NCBI RefSeq assembly: GCF_021290925.1
Contig: NZ_JAJSLX010000002.1
Span: 585,001-649,000 of the forward strand
Direction of reading: 5' to 3'
Source: Sessilibacter corallicola
GTDB taxonomy: Bacteria > Pseudomonadota > Gammaproteobacteria > Pseudomonadales > Cellvibrionaceae
Length of the DNA: 64,000 bases
A program made the position numbers and the translations under genes. Each line of letters starts with the position of its first letter. The stretch's first letter is position 1. This document shows positions 24,502 through 33,996 of the stretch, one piece after another. Below the pieces are notes generated by a model, which worked only from the letters and a program-made list of their open reading frames with translations, did not search any database and was not told the DNA's origin.

Positions 24502-25080
24502 GGCGGTCGCCAGAGGTCCCTTAAGTGTAGTGCCAAATTTGCTCGCCAGAAGTGAAATTGTAAGATATCTAATCCAATAAATTGTTTTGAAACACTCAAA
24601 TAATTGGGAATATTGATTCTTTTTCTATCACTACTCGCAAAAACAATAAAAAATTTATAACAGAAAGAAGTACTTGGTTAATTTTCGATATTTCAAGCGT
24701 GACCTATTAGCTATCAGACAACAATAATCTGAAAATGTTGTCTCGCGATTGCACCTATTCGATCGGTATTAAAATTCAACTGTGATGAATTTTAAGCGAT
24801 GTAATACAGTGTACTTTTATATTTATCGCGCACCCATTTAATGCATAATTTCTGCACCGTTACATACCCTGCCAAGCTAATCCACTAACCTTCTCATCGA
24901 CCTGCTTTTGAAGTTCTTTAAGCAAATAGCAAAGATAATTATGTCGGGTTCGAGCACTTAACCGTATCGCCTGAAACTGAGGTTATTGGCTGACGTTGGC
25001 TTACCAAAAGTTGTCTTAGTTAGACGCTTTATCGAACAAATCGGTTTGATTAATCGATGACACAAACCGGTACCCGTTCA

Positions 25081-25108
25081 TCGACTTGCCAGGCGGCTGT
25101 GGTATATT
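25081..25108 (+). promoter_or_regulatory. Extended -10 promoter candidate for purU
   Basis: TG-G-TATATT: TG at 25100-25101 and a -10 box TATATT at 25103-25108, with a poor -35 (TCGACT, 25081-25086) at 16-nt spacing, 42 nt before the purU ATG. The extended TG compensates for the weak -35. Prediction only. Confidence 0.4.
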
Positions 25109-25149
25109 GCGGTGCGATTTTGGAAAGGAATTTGAAAAGTTAAGCCGTC

Positions 25150-26040
25150 ATGACCAAGAAAATAGAAGAAGTATCCGTTCAAAATGTCGAAGAAGTAGTA
25201 CTTAGCTTTAGTTGTAAGGATCAACCGGGCATTGTTGCTGCTGTTGCCAACATGTTTACCCTTCAAGGGTTCAATATTATTGAATCTTCTCAATTTGAAG
25301 ACCCGGACTCCGATAAATTCTTCATGAGAACCGTGTTAAGTTCTTGTGAAGGTACAAAAAACCTCGCGCAAGTACGTTCTGCCTTCGAGCCTCTAGCAAC
25401 TCGCTATGAAATGGACTGGGAAATTCACGACTATTGCTACAAGCCCAAGGTCTTGATTGCGGTTTCTCAGTGGGGCCACTGTTTGGAACACCTACTAAAT
25501 TCATGGAAACGCGGTGTATTGCCAGTTGACGTTGTTGGTGTGGTGTCGAATCACGAAGTAATGCGTTCTCTGTGCGATTGGTACGAAGTGCCGTATCACT
25601 ACTTACCGGTTAATAAAGAAACCAAGCCGCAGCAAGAGCAAGAGATTTTAGAACTGATGGAATCGACAGCGGCAGATTTCCTAGTGCTAGCGCGTTATAT
25701 GCAAATTTTGTCTGACAACCTTTGCCAAAAGCTCAAAGGCCGCGCAATTAATATTCATCATTCATTTCTTCCAGGATTTAAAGGCGCCCGTCCTTATCAC
25801 CAAGCGTTTAAACGCGGCGTAAAACTGATTGGTGCCACGGCTCACTACGTTACCTCAGATTTGGATGAAGGACCAATCATTGAACAATCGGTCGAGCGTG
25901 TTTCCCACGCGAATTCTGCTGAAGAAATGGTGGAAATTGGTCGAGACGTCGAACGCGTGGTGCTAAATCGTGCTGTGCTGTGGCACGCTCAACACAGAGT
26001 TTTATTAAACGGCGATAAAACTGTCGTTTTTAGTCGTTAA
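25150..26040 (+). CDS. purU: Formyltetrahydrofolate deformylase
   Basis: 296 aa, about 15 longer than E. coli PurU because of a polar N-terminal extension. An N-terminal ACT domain (about 15-95; CKDQPGIVAAVANMFTLQGFNI) is followed by a formyltransferase-like hydrolase domain with NIHHSFLPGFKGARPYHQAF and LIGATAHYVTSDLDEGPII, carrying the Asn/His/Asp catalytic triad. It hydrolyses 10-formyl-THF to formate and THF, balancing one-carbon pools and feeding formate to purine synthesis. It is a single transcription unit by the look of its own promoter candidate and a following hairpin. Confidence 0.93.
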   Translation: MTKKIEEVSVQNVEEVVLSFSCKDQPGIVAAVANMFTLQGFNIIESSQFEDPDSDKFFMRTVLSSCEGTKNLAQVRSAFEPLATRYEMDWEIHDYCYKPKVLIAVSQWGHCLEHLLNSWKRGVLPVDVVGVVSNHEVMRSLCDWYEVPYHYLPVNKETKPQQEQEILELMESTAADFLVLARYMQILSDNLCQKLKGRAINIHHSFLPGFKGARPYHQAFKRGVKLIGATAHYVTSDLDEGPIIEQSVERVSHANSAEEMVEIGRDVERVVLNRAVLWHAQHRVLLNGDKTVVFSR

Positions 26041-26061
26041 TTTTCCTACCTCGCTGCATTA

Positions 26062-26091
26062 AGCAAGGTTTTTAATCGTAAAAACCTTGCT
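26062..26091. terminator. 12-bp hairpin after purU
   Basis: AGCAAGGTTTTT (26062-26073) / AAAAACCTTGCT (26080-26091) with a 6-nt loop, 21 nt after the purU stop. The stem is strong but no T-run follows outside it, so termination may be partial. Confidence 0.5.
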
Positions 26092-26126
26092 CATTAAAAA
26101 CCAACCCAAAACAAGGAGTGCTCACT

Positions 26127-26867
26127 GTGGGTATTGGGTTAATTGTCATTGGCGATGAAATTCTCTCGGGGCGAAGAACCGATAAACACCTTGGTAATTT
26201 AATTAATTTGCTGAAACCGCGTGGATTGGTGTTGAGCTGGGTAAAAATTCTCTCCGATGATCGCGAGTTATTATTAAACACCTTTAAAGACAGTTTTAAC
26301 GGTGCAGATTATGTGTTTAGCACAGGTGGTATTGGCAGCACTCCCGATGATTTAACGCGTGGCGTTGTTGCACAAGCTCTGGGTTTACCACTTGTGCAAC
26401 ATCCCGTTGGTGTACAGTTATTGGAAGAATTTGCTCGTGACCATAATCGTGAGCTTTTACCGCACCATTATCAAATGATTGAATTTCCTGACGGTGCAGA
26501 CGTTATTCCAAACACTGTCAATAAAATCCCCGGTTTCGCGATCAATAATCACTTTTTTACACCCGGTTTTCCGTCGATGGCCGAATCCATGATGGAATGG
26601 GTACTTGATAACAAACTCAGTCACCTTGTGGATAAAAACTACGTTGAGAAAAATATTTTAGTGATTGGTGCCATCGAAAGCGCGGTTACACCGTTGATGG
26701 AAGAGTTAGTCAGTAAATACCCAGAGCTGAAATTATTCAGTTTACCGATGGTGGTTGGTGGAACGCGTAAGATCGAATTAGGATTAAAAGGTAATGCTGA
26801 AAAAGTCAGTTTAGCAATGAACGAATTAATTGCAGGTGTTACTGCGATGGGGTACGAGTACGAATAA
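26127..26867 (+). CDS. CinA-N / MoaB-like molybdopterin-binding-fold protein
   Basis: 246 aa from the GTG at 26127, chosen because AAGGAG (26113-26118) is 8 nt upstream; the longer frame starting inside that SD is unlikely. It has the MoCF_biosynth fold: IGLIVIGDEILSGRRTDKH and FSTGGIGSTPDDLTRGVVA, the GDE and TGGxGxTPDD motifs of CinA N-terminal domains. It lacks the C-terminal nicotinamide-nucleotide amidase domain, so it corresponds to the single-domain COG1058 group, whose function (related to pyrophosphatase activity on ADP-ribose or Moco chemistry) is not settled. It is followed by a good terminator. Confidence 0.82.
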   Translation: MGIGLIVIGDEILSGRRTDKHLGNLINLLKPRGLVLSWVKILSDDRELLLNTFKDSFNGADYVFSTGGIGSTPDDLTRGVVAQALGLPLVQHPVGVQLLEEFARDHNRELLPHHYQMIEFPDGADVIPNTVNKIPGFAINNHFFTPGFPSMAESMMEWVLDNKLSHLVDKNYVEKNILVIGAIESAVTPLMEELVSKYPELKLFSLPMVVGGTRKIELGLKGNAEKVSLAMNELIAGVTAMGYEYE

Positions 26868-26915
26868 CCAGGCTATTAATTAAGTCAGTATTCTTAACAT
26901 TGTAGAGTTATTACC

Positions 26916-26951
26916 AAAAGCGCAGTTTCTAGACAGAGGCTGCGCTTTTTT
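26916..26951 (+). terminator. Intrinsic terminator after the CinA-N-like gene
   Basis: AAAAGCGCAG (26916-26925) / CTGCGCTTTT (26940-26949), a 10-bp stem continuing into further Ts. Classic Rho-independent form. Confidence 0.8.
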
Positions 26952-27132
26952 GCTTTCTGAGTGCGACTTTTATGCAAAAGTGTTCACCAACTAAAAAAGA
27001 GCGACAGCCTTAGATTCTGGTGTGACTGGCTATTTATGTGTTGGCCTTTAAGATGAATCTCAGTGAGTCAGTTGCAGATGCGCCGACACAATGGTAGAAC
27101 TTATAAAAATACTTATAAACATGGATAACCGT

Positions 27133-28308
27133 ATGACTTTTAAAGCATTGATCGCTTCGGTAAGTTTTTTATTGTTAGCAGGGTGTGCGACAAATAATCA
27201 ATTTGTTGTGGCTGAGTATGAAAAAATCGTTGAAGAAAAATTTCCGCCTATTTCTGTTTATTATCAAACGCCACCGGATGAATTGCGTCAATTTTGTAAT
27301 GTATACAAAGAAAAGTCGGCACTTCATGACTGCTTTACGAATATTATTGATTTAGAAAATTTTTACGATGAATTTAATGATTCTAAATTATTCGAAAACG
27401 TTTATTACGCTGAAAAAGACGTTGATTTTAAAGTGCTTATTAGTACTGCCAATTACTACCACAGCAGTGGTGCAGATTTGGGCAGGGCTGCTATCGCTGG
27501 CGCCACATTATTATTGGCACCATTAACTAATCCTCAAGACATTAAAGTCGAAGCAGCCATTACCTGGAAAGATCACGTCATCCAGCGTTATCAATACGAC
27601 ATTCCTTTCACCGCAAAAGCCAGCTTATTCAGTACTAATCGCAACCCTGAATCGGATATGGCAAAAAGCATTGCCTCTTATTTAATGAAAAGCTTTCAAG
27701 AATCTGAGGTATTTACGCCGGAATTTTTAAGTAAAGAAATTGAATCCAGTAATTACAGTGACGAACTTACGTTGCCCGAATTTGTGGGGGAGTATCAGTT
27801 CAGTGAAGATATTATTTTCCACAACCCTCTTAACGGTGTGGTTAATCGATATACCCATCAAGAATTTTTATTCGATTACGTTGATGTGTTTGTCTATCCA
27901 GTTCGACATTGGGATCTCAATAACGGCAAAGCATTGATTGAACGTGAAATTGGAATTATTAAAAACGAAATTGATTTATTGTTGCAAGAATCCAATTCTT
28001 CAAAGGCGGAGTTTGACGAGCCCGAATTTTATTCAGTGAATAGTATCGAAGGAAAAGTCTCTTTTGCCGCTTTGTCTGGTGATTACTTAACAGAAGAAAA
28101 ACAACGCTATAAAACCGTGATCTATTTGTACCAGGAAGAAGATAAATTTATTAAGTTTCGTTCAACGTTTGAAGCCGACGCAGCTTTAGGTCGTCAAATA
28201 AAAACTTTTGTTGATGAAGTTGCAGGTAAAATCCAAGTGCCGGAAGAGTCATTGTTTATGGCTCAGATTCGCCAATCTTGGCGAGAAAATGCATTGGAGC
28301 CGTTGTGA
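27133..28308 (+). CDS. Hypothetical lipoprotein
   Basis: About 391 aa from the ATG at 27133; upstream in-frame starts exist at 27121 and 27091, but this one gives a compact signal MTFKALIASVSFLLLAGC with lipobox LAGC. The mature protein is acidic and aromatic-rich (Tyr/Phe/Glu), with a hydrophobic patch near residue 130 (LGRAAIAGATLLLAPLTN). No enzyme motif or known domain was recognised. It stands between terminators, so it is monocistronic. Codon use resembles its neighbours. Function unknown. Confidence 0.75.
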   Translation: MTFKALIASVSFLLLAGCATNNQFVVAEYEKIVEEKFPPISVYYQTPPDELRQFCNVYKEKSALHDCFTNIIDLENFYDEFNDSKLFENVYYAEKDVDFKVLISTANYYHSSGADLGRAAIAGATLLLAPLTNPQDIKVEAAITWKDHVIQRYQYDIPFTAKASLFSTNRNPESDMAKSIASYLMKSFQESEVFTPEFLSKEIESSNYSDELTLPEFVGEYQFSEDIIFHNPLNGVVNRYTHQEFLFDYVDVFVYPVRHWDLNNGKALIEREIGIIKNEIDLLLQESNSSKAEFDEPEFYSVNSIEGKVSFAALSGDYLTEEKQRYKTVIYLYQEEDKFIKFRSTFEADAALGRQIKTFVDEVAGKIQVPEESLFMAQIRQSWRENALEPL

Positions 28309-28362
28309 TTTAAACGAGTCATCAACTGGCCTAATGCTTTAGAGAAAATTTACAACAAAAAA

Positions 28363-28384
28363 AGCCTTCGAAATATCGAAGGCT
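28363..28384 (-). terminator. Intrinsic terminator of the porin gene (possibly bidirectional)
   Basis: AGCCTTCGA (28363-28371) / TCGAAGGCT (28376-28384) with loop AATA. On the minus strand the stem is followed by a run of seven Ts (complement of 28356-28362), so it terminates the porin transcript; the plus-strand lipoprotein gene ends 55 nt before it and may use it too. Confidence 0.8.
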
Positions 28385-28459
28385 TAGCAGGGGGAAAATA
28401 ACGTCTTTATCAACGTTACAATAAGAGTTAGGTGAGGCTCTTATTGCTGTGGGTTGTTA

Positions 28460-29653
28460 TTAGAATGATTTGGCAACCCAAACCCAGACTTTGTCGGTAT
28501 CAACGGCAATGTCGTCTGCGCTGTAGAACGCAGCTTTAATACCGGCGGAGTATTTTTTACCGAATTTAAATGCGTATTGAAGATCCAGCTCGCTGCCTGC
28601 ATCAGAGATTGCTGCACTGTCTTCGTCAACGTCAAATTCATGGTAAATCACGGTAGCGGTTCCCGGACCAATTTTGCCAGAGAGGCTTACGTAGGTATCT
28701 TCAAGACCTTGTGCAGGCGTACCTAGGAAGATATCAGCCCAACCATTGAATTTATGCAACGTGGCTAACGGGGTTGAGAAACCAAATTGGCCATCGTCAG
28801 AACCCAGTAATTCGTAACCCAGTTTAGCGGTAACGCCAGATACTTTTACGCCGCCTTCTAAGAATAGGTAGTCGGCATCAAAATCGGTGTCGGTTTCTTG
28901 TGTTGCGTATTCTGCGTGGTACAAGAATTTCGCATCGCCAATTGGTGCAGAACCTTTTAGGCTGATACCGTAGGTGTCTAACTCAGAATCGTTCTCTTCG
29001 TTTTCAAGCAGGTAAGCGTAACCGGTTACTTTACCAATTGGGGTTTTGAAGCTTGCGTTACCGATAAAATCTTCAGAGTTAATGTCTGCGTCTTCAGCAA
29101 AAATACGGTTGCGGTTATCGATAAACGCACCAGTCAGAGTAATGCCGTCGGCAGGTTTGGCAACTACGGTTAACGCATCAAAAGTTTGACGATCTTGTCT
29201 CCAACCTACGTGACCAATAAAACGGTGGCCGTCTAGGGTAAATACTTGGCGACCTAATTTTGCGGTGATTTTATCGGTGCTGTATTTAAGGAAACCTTGG
29301 TCCAATTCTGTGGTTTCTGGATCGGCGATCACAGAAAATTCACCTGTTTGGAAGCCAGAAGGCGGTACTGAAAATTCGTCTTCTCCAAGGACTACTCGGC
29401 TGTCTTCAATTTCAACGGTGGCAGACCAGCCGTTTACCTCAGCGGTATTAAAGCCAATACGGGTGCGCAGGGTTAATGCACTTGCGTCATCCAAGGCATT
29501 GTCTTGATCTACAGTTTCGTAACGTAAACGTAGGTTACCGTAAAGATCGGCTCCTTCTAGCATTTCTGTGAGGATATCGGCTGAGGCGTTTACTGAGCCG
29601 AAGCTAGAGGCACATACGGCCAGAGCAATGAGAGATTTATTAAATTTGTTCAT
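28460..29653 (-). CDS. Outer-membrane porin of the nitrate-transport locus
   Basis: 397 aa. Signal peptide (cleavage about after VNASA), then a series of amphipathic beta strands with alternating hydrophobic residues (ADLYGNLRLRYETV opening, DRQTFDALTVVAKP, TYVSLSGKIGPGTATVIYHE) and a C-terminal aromatic VAKSF, the BAM recognition signature. It resembles the alginate-export/OprB-like 16- to 18-strand porins. It lies 204 nt downstream of the ABC importer ATPase gene on the same strand, so it probably provides outer-membrane passage for the same solute (nitrate or nitrite). The substrate is inferred from position only. Confidence 0.8.
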   Translation of the reverse strand: MNKFNKSLIALAVCASSFGSVNASADILTEMLEGADLYGNLRLRYETVDQDNALDDASALTLRTRIGFNTAEVNGWSATVEIEDSRVVLGEDEFSVPPSGFQTGEFSVIADPETTELDQGFLKYSTDKITAKLGRQVFTLDGHRFIGHVGWRQDRQTFDALTVVAKPADGITLTGAFIDNRNRIFAEDADINSEDFIGNASFKTPIGKVTGYAYLLENEENDSELDTYGISLKGSAPIGDAKFLYHAEYATQETDTDFDADYLFLEGGVKVSGVTAKLGYELLGSDDGQFGFSTPLATLHKFNGWADIFLGTPAQGLEDTYVSLSGKIGPGTATVIYHEFDVDEDSAAISDAGSELDLQYAFKFGKKYSAGIKAAFYSADDIAVDTDKVWVWVAKSF

Positions 29654-29857
29654 GTGATTTTCTCCTAACGAGTCGATTCCAGAAGTGCTAAATAAGGACT
29701 GTTCTCTGGCTTAGAAATTTTCAATTATTTTATGTGCTACTCTCAATTACTCACTAACTATTATTCATCTTAAATAATCGGGGTGATTATTTATGCAATA
29801 GTTTTTTTATTTTAGGTGTTGTTAAAAAATAGCAATTCCTTTTGCTCGGATAAAAAA

Positions 29858-30730
29858 TTACGCGGCAACGTCTTTCTTATCTTCTTCCTTTTTGTCAGCA
29901 GCGTCGCTTGTGGTTGTGGTAGCTTTTTTGGTCGATTGAGGAACGTCTTTTTTCGCGTGGCGTTCGTGTAAGAATTTAAGAACTTCCGCGCGATAGTGGT
30001 TGTAGGTTGGGTCGTCGGCCAACTCTAATCGTTCACGTGGTCGCTCAAGATCAACGTGAAGAATTTCACCGATGGTTGCCGCTGGGCCGTTTGTCATCAT
30101 TACAATACGATCGGAAAGCAATACAGCTTCGTCAACGTCATGAGTAATCATGATAACGGTGTTATTTAATTCTGCTTGGATTTCGGTTAATGAATCTTGC
30201 ATGTGCGCCCGAGTTAGCGCGTCCAGTGCACCAAATGGCTCATCCATTAATAGAACTTTCGGTTGCATTGAAAGCGCACGCGCAATACCGACGCGCTGTT
30301 TCATACCACCGGAAATTTCATCGGGACGCTTGTGCATTGCGTGTCCCATGTGCACAAGTTCGAGATTATATTCGGTCCATTCGTGACGCTCGGCTTTGGG
30401 TTTTCCTTTCATCACTTTGTCTACTGCCAAGCGAACGTTTTCGTAACACGTTAACCAAGGAAATAACGAGTGGTTTTGGAATACTACGGCGCGGTCTGGG
30501 CCGGGTTGTAATACTTCTTTACCCTGCAAAATAACGCCGCCTTGAGTGGCGTTGTACAAACCGGCAACAATGTTGAGTACGGTAGATTTACCGCAGCCAG
30601 AGTGACCGATTAACGAAATAAACTCGCCTTTTTCGATTTTTAAGTTGACGTTATCAAGCGCTTTAAACGGACCATTCGGTGTTGGGAATTCTATGGATAC
30701 ACCCGAAATATCTAAATAGGAGTTTGCCAT
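29858..30730 (-). CDS. nrtD: Nitrate/nitrite-type ABC transporter ATP-binding protein
   Basis: 290 aa ATPase of the NrtD/SsuB/TauB class. Walker A GHSGCGKST, Q-loop in VVFQNHSLFPWLTCYENV, signature SGGMKQR, Walker B VLLMDEPFGALDALT and switch His in MITHDVDEAVLL are all intact. The length matches single-domain NrtD and not NrtC, which carries a C-terminal binding domain. The last 35 residues are a Lys/Asp/Thr-rich tail, unusual and probably disordered. It completes the nrtA-nrtB-nrtD order on the minus strand and gives the pair of ATP sites that drive uptake. Cyanate or bicarbonate (Cmp) use is possible in this subfamily; nitrate is favoured by mobA nearby. Confidence 0.88.
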   Translation of the reverse strand: MANSYLDISGVSIEFPTPNGPFKALDNVNLKIEKGEFISLIGHSGCGKSTVLNIVAGLYNATQGGVILQGKEVLQPGPDRAVVFQNHSLFPWLTCYENVRLAVDKVMKGKPKAERHEWTEYNLELVHMGHAMHKRPDEISGGMKQRVGIARALSMQPKVLLMDEPFGALDALTRAHMQDSLTEIQAELNNTVIMITHDVDEAVLLSDRIVMMTNGPAATIGEILHVDLERPRERLELADDPTYNHYRAEVLKFLHERHAKKDVPQSTKKATTTTSDAADKKEEDKKDVAA

Positions 30731-30802
30731 GTTCGCCTCTAAATTCTGTATTCGTGATTCTTAACAATGTGAGTAATGACGTTGTTATGTGTCTTTTGGG
30801 TG

Positions 30803-31822
30803 TTAGCGTATTTCTTGCGTTTTATCGTGCGATACGGATTTTTGTAACGTCAGCATGATGCGATCCAGTAAGAATCCGATAATACCGATAACAAACACAG
30901 CAACTAGAATTCGGCCTAATGAGTTGGAGCTGCCGTTTTGGAATTCGTCCCAAACAAATTTTCCAAGACCTGGGTTCTGTGCCAACATTTCTGCGGCAAT
31001 CAATACCATCCAGCCAACACCGAGTGACAATCTTAAACCGGTGAAAATCATAGGCAGAGATGCAGGAATAACGACTTTAAATATTTGTGTCATCCAGCTT
31101 AAACGTAAAACTCGGCTCACGTTGATTAAATCTTTATCGATGGTAGATACGCCCACCGTGGTGTTAATAAGCGTTGGCCAGAGTGAACACAAGGTTACGG
31201 TCAGCGCAGAAGTAATAAATGATTTCGCGAAAAATGGATCGTCGGTGGTGTAAAGCGCACTAACAACCATGGTGACAATGGGTAGCCATGCCAGTGGCGA
31301 CACGGGTCTGAAAATCTGAATTAAGGGGTTTAATCCTGTATAAATCGTTGAATTTAATCCGCAGATAATTCCGACGGGAATAGCAATAATAGTTGCAACG
31401 GCAAATCCGATAAAAACGGTATAAAGACTGGTAAAAATTTGGTCGAAGAACGTAGGCGCACCGGTATAAGGTCGAATGTCTTTAGGTTCTTTACCTTGTT
31501 CAATACGTTTTGCGTTTCGGTCTTCTTGACGTTGATAAAATGCGGCTTCTTTATCGCGAGCAGCGGTATGTTCATCAACGAGTGATTCGAATTGTTCCCA
31601 CGTTTGGGATGGTCCTGGGAGGTTACCAAGACTGGTTTTAATGTTGGAAGCTGCCGTGCTCCACAGTAAAAGAAAAATTAAAAATGCCACCAACGGTGCA
31701 CCAATGCTGGCAAGTAATTGATTCAGCTGAGCTTTAGGATTTTTTCCGGCAAGTAAATTGGCGATGGGTATTAACCAATTCATACCGGTTAACTCGAAAA
31801 ACCGGATACTGCGATTCAACAT
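30803..31822 (-). CDS. nrtB: Nitrate/nitrite-type ABC transporter permease
   Basis: 339 aa. One N-terminal hydrophobic segment, then a charged periplasmic or cytosolic loop (about 75-115, rich in Arg/Lys/Glu), then about five further helices with the permease EAA-type loop near SLPMIFTGLRLSLGVGWMVLIAAEML. The subfamily mark RPVSPLAWLPI, with IDRIM/LDRIM near the end, is typical of NrtB/SsuC. It would form the channel of the nitrate importer. The gene is 72 nt upstream of the ATPase gene in transcription order. SD weak; start ATG 31822 gives the expected N-terminus. Confidence 0.88.
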   Translation of the reverse strand: MLNRSIRFFELTGMNWLIPIANLLAGKNPKAQLNQLLASIGAPLVAFLIFLLLWSTAASNIKTSLGNLPGPSQTWEQFESLVDEHTAARDKEAAFYQRQEDRNAKRIEQGKEPKDIRPYTGAPTFFDQIFTSLYTVFIGFAVATIIAIPVGIICGLNSTIYTGLNPLIQIFRPVSPLAWLPIVTMVVSALYTTDDPFFAKSFITSALTVTLCSLWPTLINTTVGVSTIDKDLINVSRVLRLSWMTQIFKVVIPASLPMIFTGLRLSLGVGWMVLIAAEMLAQNPGLGKFVWDEFQNGSSNSLGRILVAVFVIGIIGFLLDRIMLTLQKSVSHDKTQEIR

Positions 31823-31950
31823 TTCCTTACCTCTAGGTTTTTTCTGGTAGCCGTTGGGTGGTGTGCGGCTAAATTTGTTTATGAAGTTGCTTAGGCTATA
31901 TTAGAGTTTGTGTTGGCCGCGCAGAGTATGCGCGGCCGGAAATTTAAACA

Positions 31951-33354
31951 TTAAAGTACGGTGTCGCCGTTAAGACCAATGCTGAACTTTTTCAAGTAGT
32001 CGTTTGGTTTGCGACCATCGTAAGTGATGTTGTCGATAAAGTGTGTTTGTGGGTCGCGGAAGCCATCGGTATCGAATGGGAAATCTTCTTTTGACATTTT
32101 ACCTTCATCAATTAATAGCTGAGCAGCTTCTAAATAGATTTCTGGCTTATACACTTTTTTCGCAATCTCGTGGAACCAGCTGTCTGGTTTTTCCTCAGAA
32201 ATTTGGCCCCAGCGACGCATTTGCGTTAAGTACCAAATAGCGTCTGAGTAGTACGGATAAGTGGCGTAGTAACGGAAGAACACGTTGAAATCTGGCACTT
32301 CACGTTTGTCGCCTTTTTCGTACTCAAACGTACCCGTCATTGAGTTTGCAATGACGTCGTAGTCGGCACCAACGTAGTTTGGTTGCGCAAGAATTTTTAC
32401 TGCTTCAGGACGGTTAGCGTTGTCGTTGTCATCCAACCATTTAGCGGCGCGAATTAACGCTTTAACAACTGCTAGGTGTGTATTTGGATTTTCTTCGGCC
32501 CATTTGTTGGAAACGCCAAATACTTTTTCTGGGTTGTTTTTCCAGATTTCGTAATCCGTTACTACCGGTACACCAATTCCTTTAAATACTGCTTGTTGGT
32601 TCCAAGGTTCACCTACGCAGTAACCGTAAATAGTACCTGCTTCAAGTGTTGCTGGCATTTGTGGTGGCGGTGTTACTGACAATAATGCGTCGGCGTCAAT
32701 TGTGCCGGAGGTGTCGCCTTTATGCGGTGCGTAATAACCTGGGTGAATACCACCAGCGGCTAACCAATAACGCAATTCGTAGTTATGGGTAGAAACTGGG
32801 AAAACCATACCCATGTTGAACGGCTTACCATCAGATTTGTATTTCTCAACAACAGGTTTTAGCGCGTCTGCTTTAATTGGGTGAACAGGTTTGCCGGATT
32901 CGTCCTTCGGAATATTGGGTTTCATTTGATCCCAAATTTCGTTTGAAACAGTAATGCCGTTACCGTTTAAATCCATGCTGAACGCTGTAATTACATGTGC
33001 TTGAGTGCCGAAGCCAATGGTTGCACCCAATGGCTGACCAGCAAGCATGTGTGCGCCGTCGAGCTGTCCGTCAATAACGCGATCCAGTAACACTTTCCAA
33101 TTCGCTTGTGCTTCTAATGTTACATAAAGACCTTCGTCTTCGAAGTAACCTTTTTCATAAGCGATTGCGAGCGGAGCCATGTCGGTCAATTTAATAAATC
33201 CGAATTTTAGATCTTCTTTTTCAAGCTCTAATTCTTCGGCGAAAGCGGGCGTTGCTAATGTAAAGGTAACGCTAGCAAGTGTGGCGCCGATCATTTTTTG
33301 TAGCGAGGTCAGTCGCTTCGTTAATGTCGGTGCATTGTTGTTTTGCTTTTCCAT
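31951..33354 (-). CDS. nrtA: Nitrate-binding periplasmic protein (NrtA/CmpA family)
   Basis: About 467 aa from ATG 33354, selected because AAGGAGT lies seven nt upstream; the frame extends 34 codons further without a better site. Long signal peptide with cleavage at TPAFA-EE. The mature domain shows NrtA hallmarks: [21 protein letters not shown] near the start, [39 protein letters not shown] and [14 protein letters not shown]. It is not a twin-arginine type and has no lipobox, so it is soluble in the periplasm. First gene of the importer operon, with 642 nt of upstream DNA for regulation. CmpA (bicarbonate) is the main alternative. Confidence 0.87.
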   Translation of the reverse strand: MEKQNNNAPTLTKRLTSLQKMIGATLASVTFTLATPAFAEELELEKEDLKFGFIKLTDMAPLAIAYEKGYFEDEGLYVTLEAQANWKVLLDRVIDGQLDGAHMLAGQPLGATIGFGTQAHVITAFSMDLNGNGITVSNEIWDQMKPNIPKDESGKPVHPIKADALKPVVEKYKSDGKPFNMGMVFPVSTHNYELRYWLAAGGIHPGYYAPHKGDTSGTIDADALLSVTPPPQMPATLEAGTIYGYCVGEPWNQQAVFKGIGVPVVTDYEIWKNNPEKVFGVSNKWAEENPNTHLAVVKALIRAAKWLDDNDNANRPEAVKILAQPNYVGADYDVIANSMTGTFEYEKGDKREVPDFNVFFRYYATYPYYSDAIWYLTQMRRWGQISEEKPDSWFHEIAKKVYKPEIYLEAAQLLIDEGKMSKEDFPFDTDGFRDPQTHFIDNITYDGRKPNDYLKKFSIGLNGDTVL

Positions 33355-33996
33355 CAATGACTCCTTCATACCCCATTTATGGTGTTTAGTATTGGTTTCA
33401 CTCTGATTCTTGTTTCGCAAAAGTCTTGCCAAGGTCACAATTTGGCGCATTATCAAAAAAAAATGCTTATAAATCAGGTGATTACTGAGGCGTCAGCGGA
33501 TGGTTTTATGGCTTAAGTGATAAATTGATAGGCACTCAAAAAAAGCGCAATAAAAAAATATGTGCAATTATGGTGTTTTTAATGATTGTAAAAATGACTC
33601 TTGATGGTGCATTAAAAATAATTCATGTCTTGTGTTTGTCTTTATGAGTGAGAAAAACTAAAAAAGATTTGCTGATTATTTTTACCAGTACTTTTTAATT
33701 GCATTGTTTTGGTGCCAAATTGGTACTTTATTATTAATTGAGAAGAATGTTTTTTATTACGCGTAGGTCAGTTCTCACAAGATAAATTGTTACGACACTC
33801 ATTTTTTATTTGATGAATATAAAATGCATGAATTTATTGGGCTTAGTTTTATGCCTTATTTGAATGGGGTCTAAATTTGCACGGGTTCTAAATAATTCTG
33901 GAGAATGCCAGTAGGGGGCAATAAATCGAGTGGGTATTTTTATGAGTGTGAGCTTATCAACCGATCAGGGATTTATTAAAACTGTAAAAATTATTT
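33355..33996. other. Regulatory gap between mobA and the nitrate operon
   Basis: 642 nt, AT-rich, without a gene. It must contain the promoter of the nrt operon (minus). TTGG-TG-CCAA at 33710-33719 is a small palindrome. A sigma-54-like site overlapping it fails on spacing (see rejected items). No confident promoter. Confidence 0.4.

Larger units (their letters stand above)
23957..25149. other. 1.2-kb intergenic region with an orphan plus-strand terminator
   Basis: No convincing coding frame. The plus strand has a terminator-like hairpin at 24452-24501 and, at the right end, a promoter candidate for purU. The remainder is AT-rich and featureless to my eye. Confidence 0.5.

Noticed and set aside
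33701-33717. Sigma-54-like site on the minus strand upstream of nrtA (TGGCACC...ATGC)
   Set aside because: The GG and GC dinucleotides are separated by 12 nt; sigma-54 promoters need 10. Also about 350 nt from the start of nrtA.
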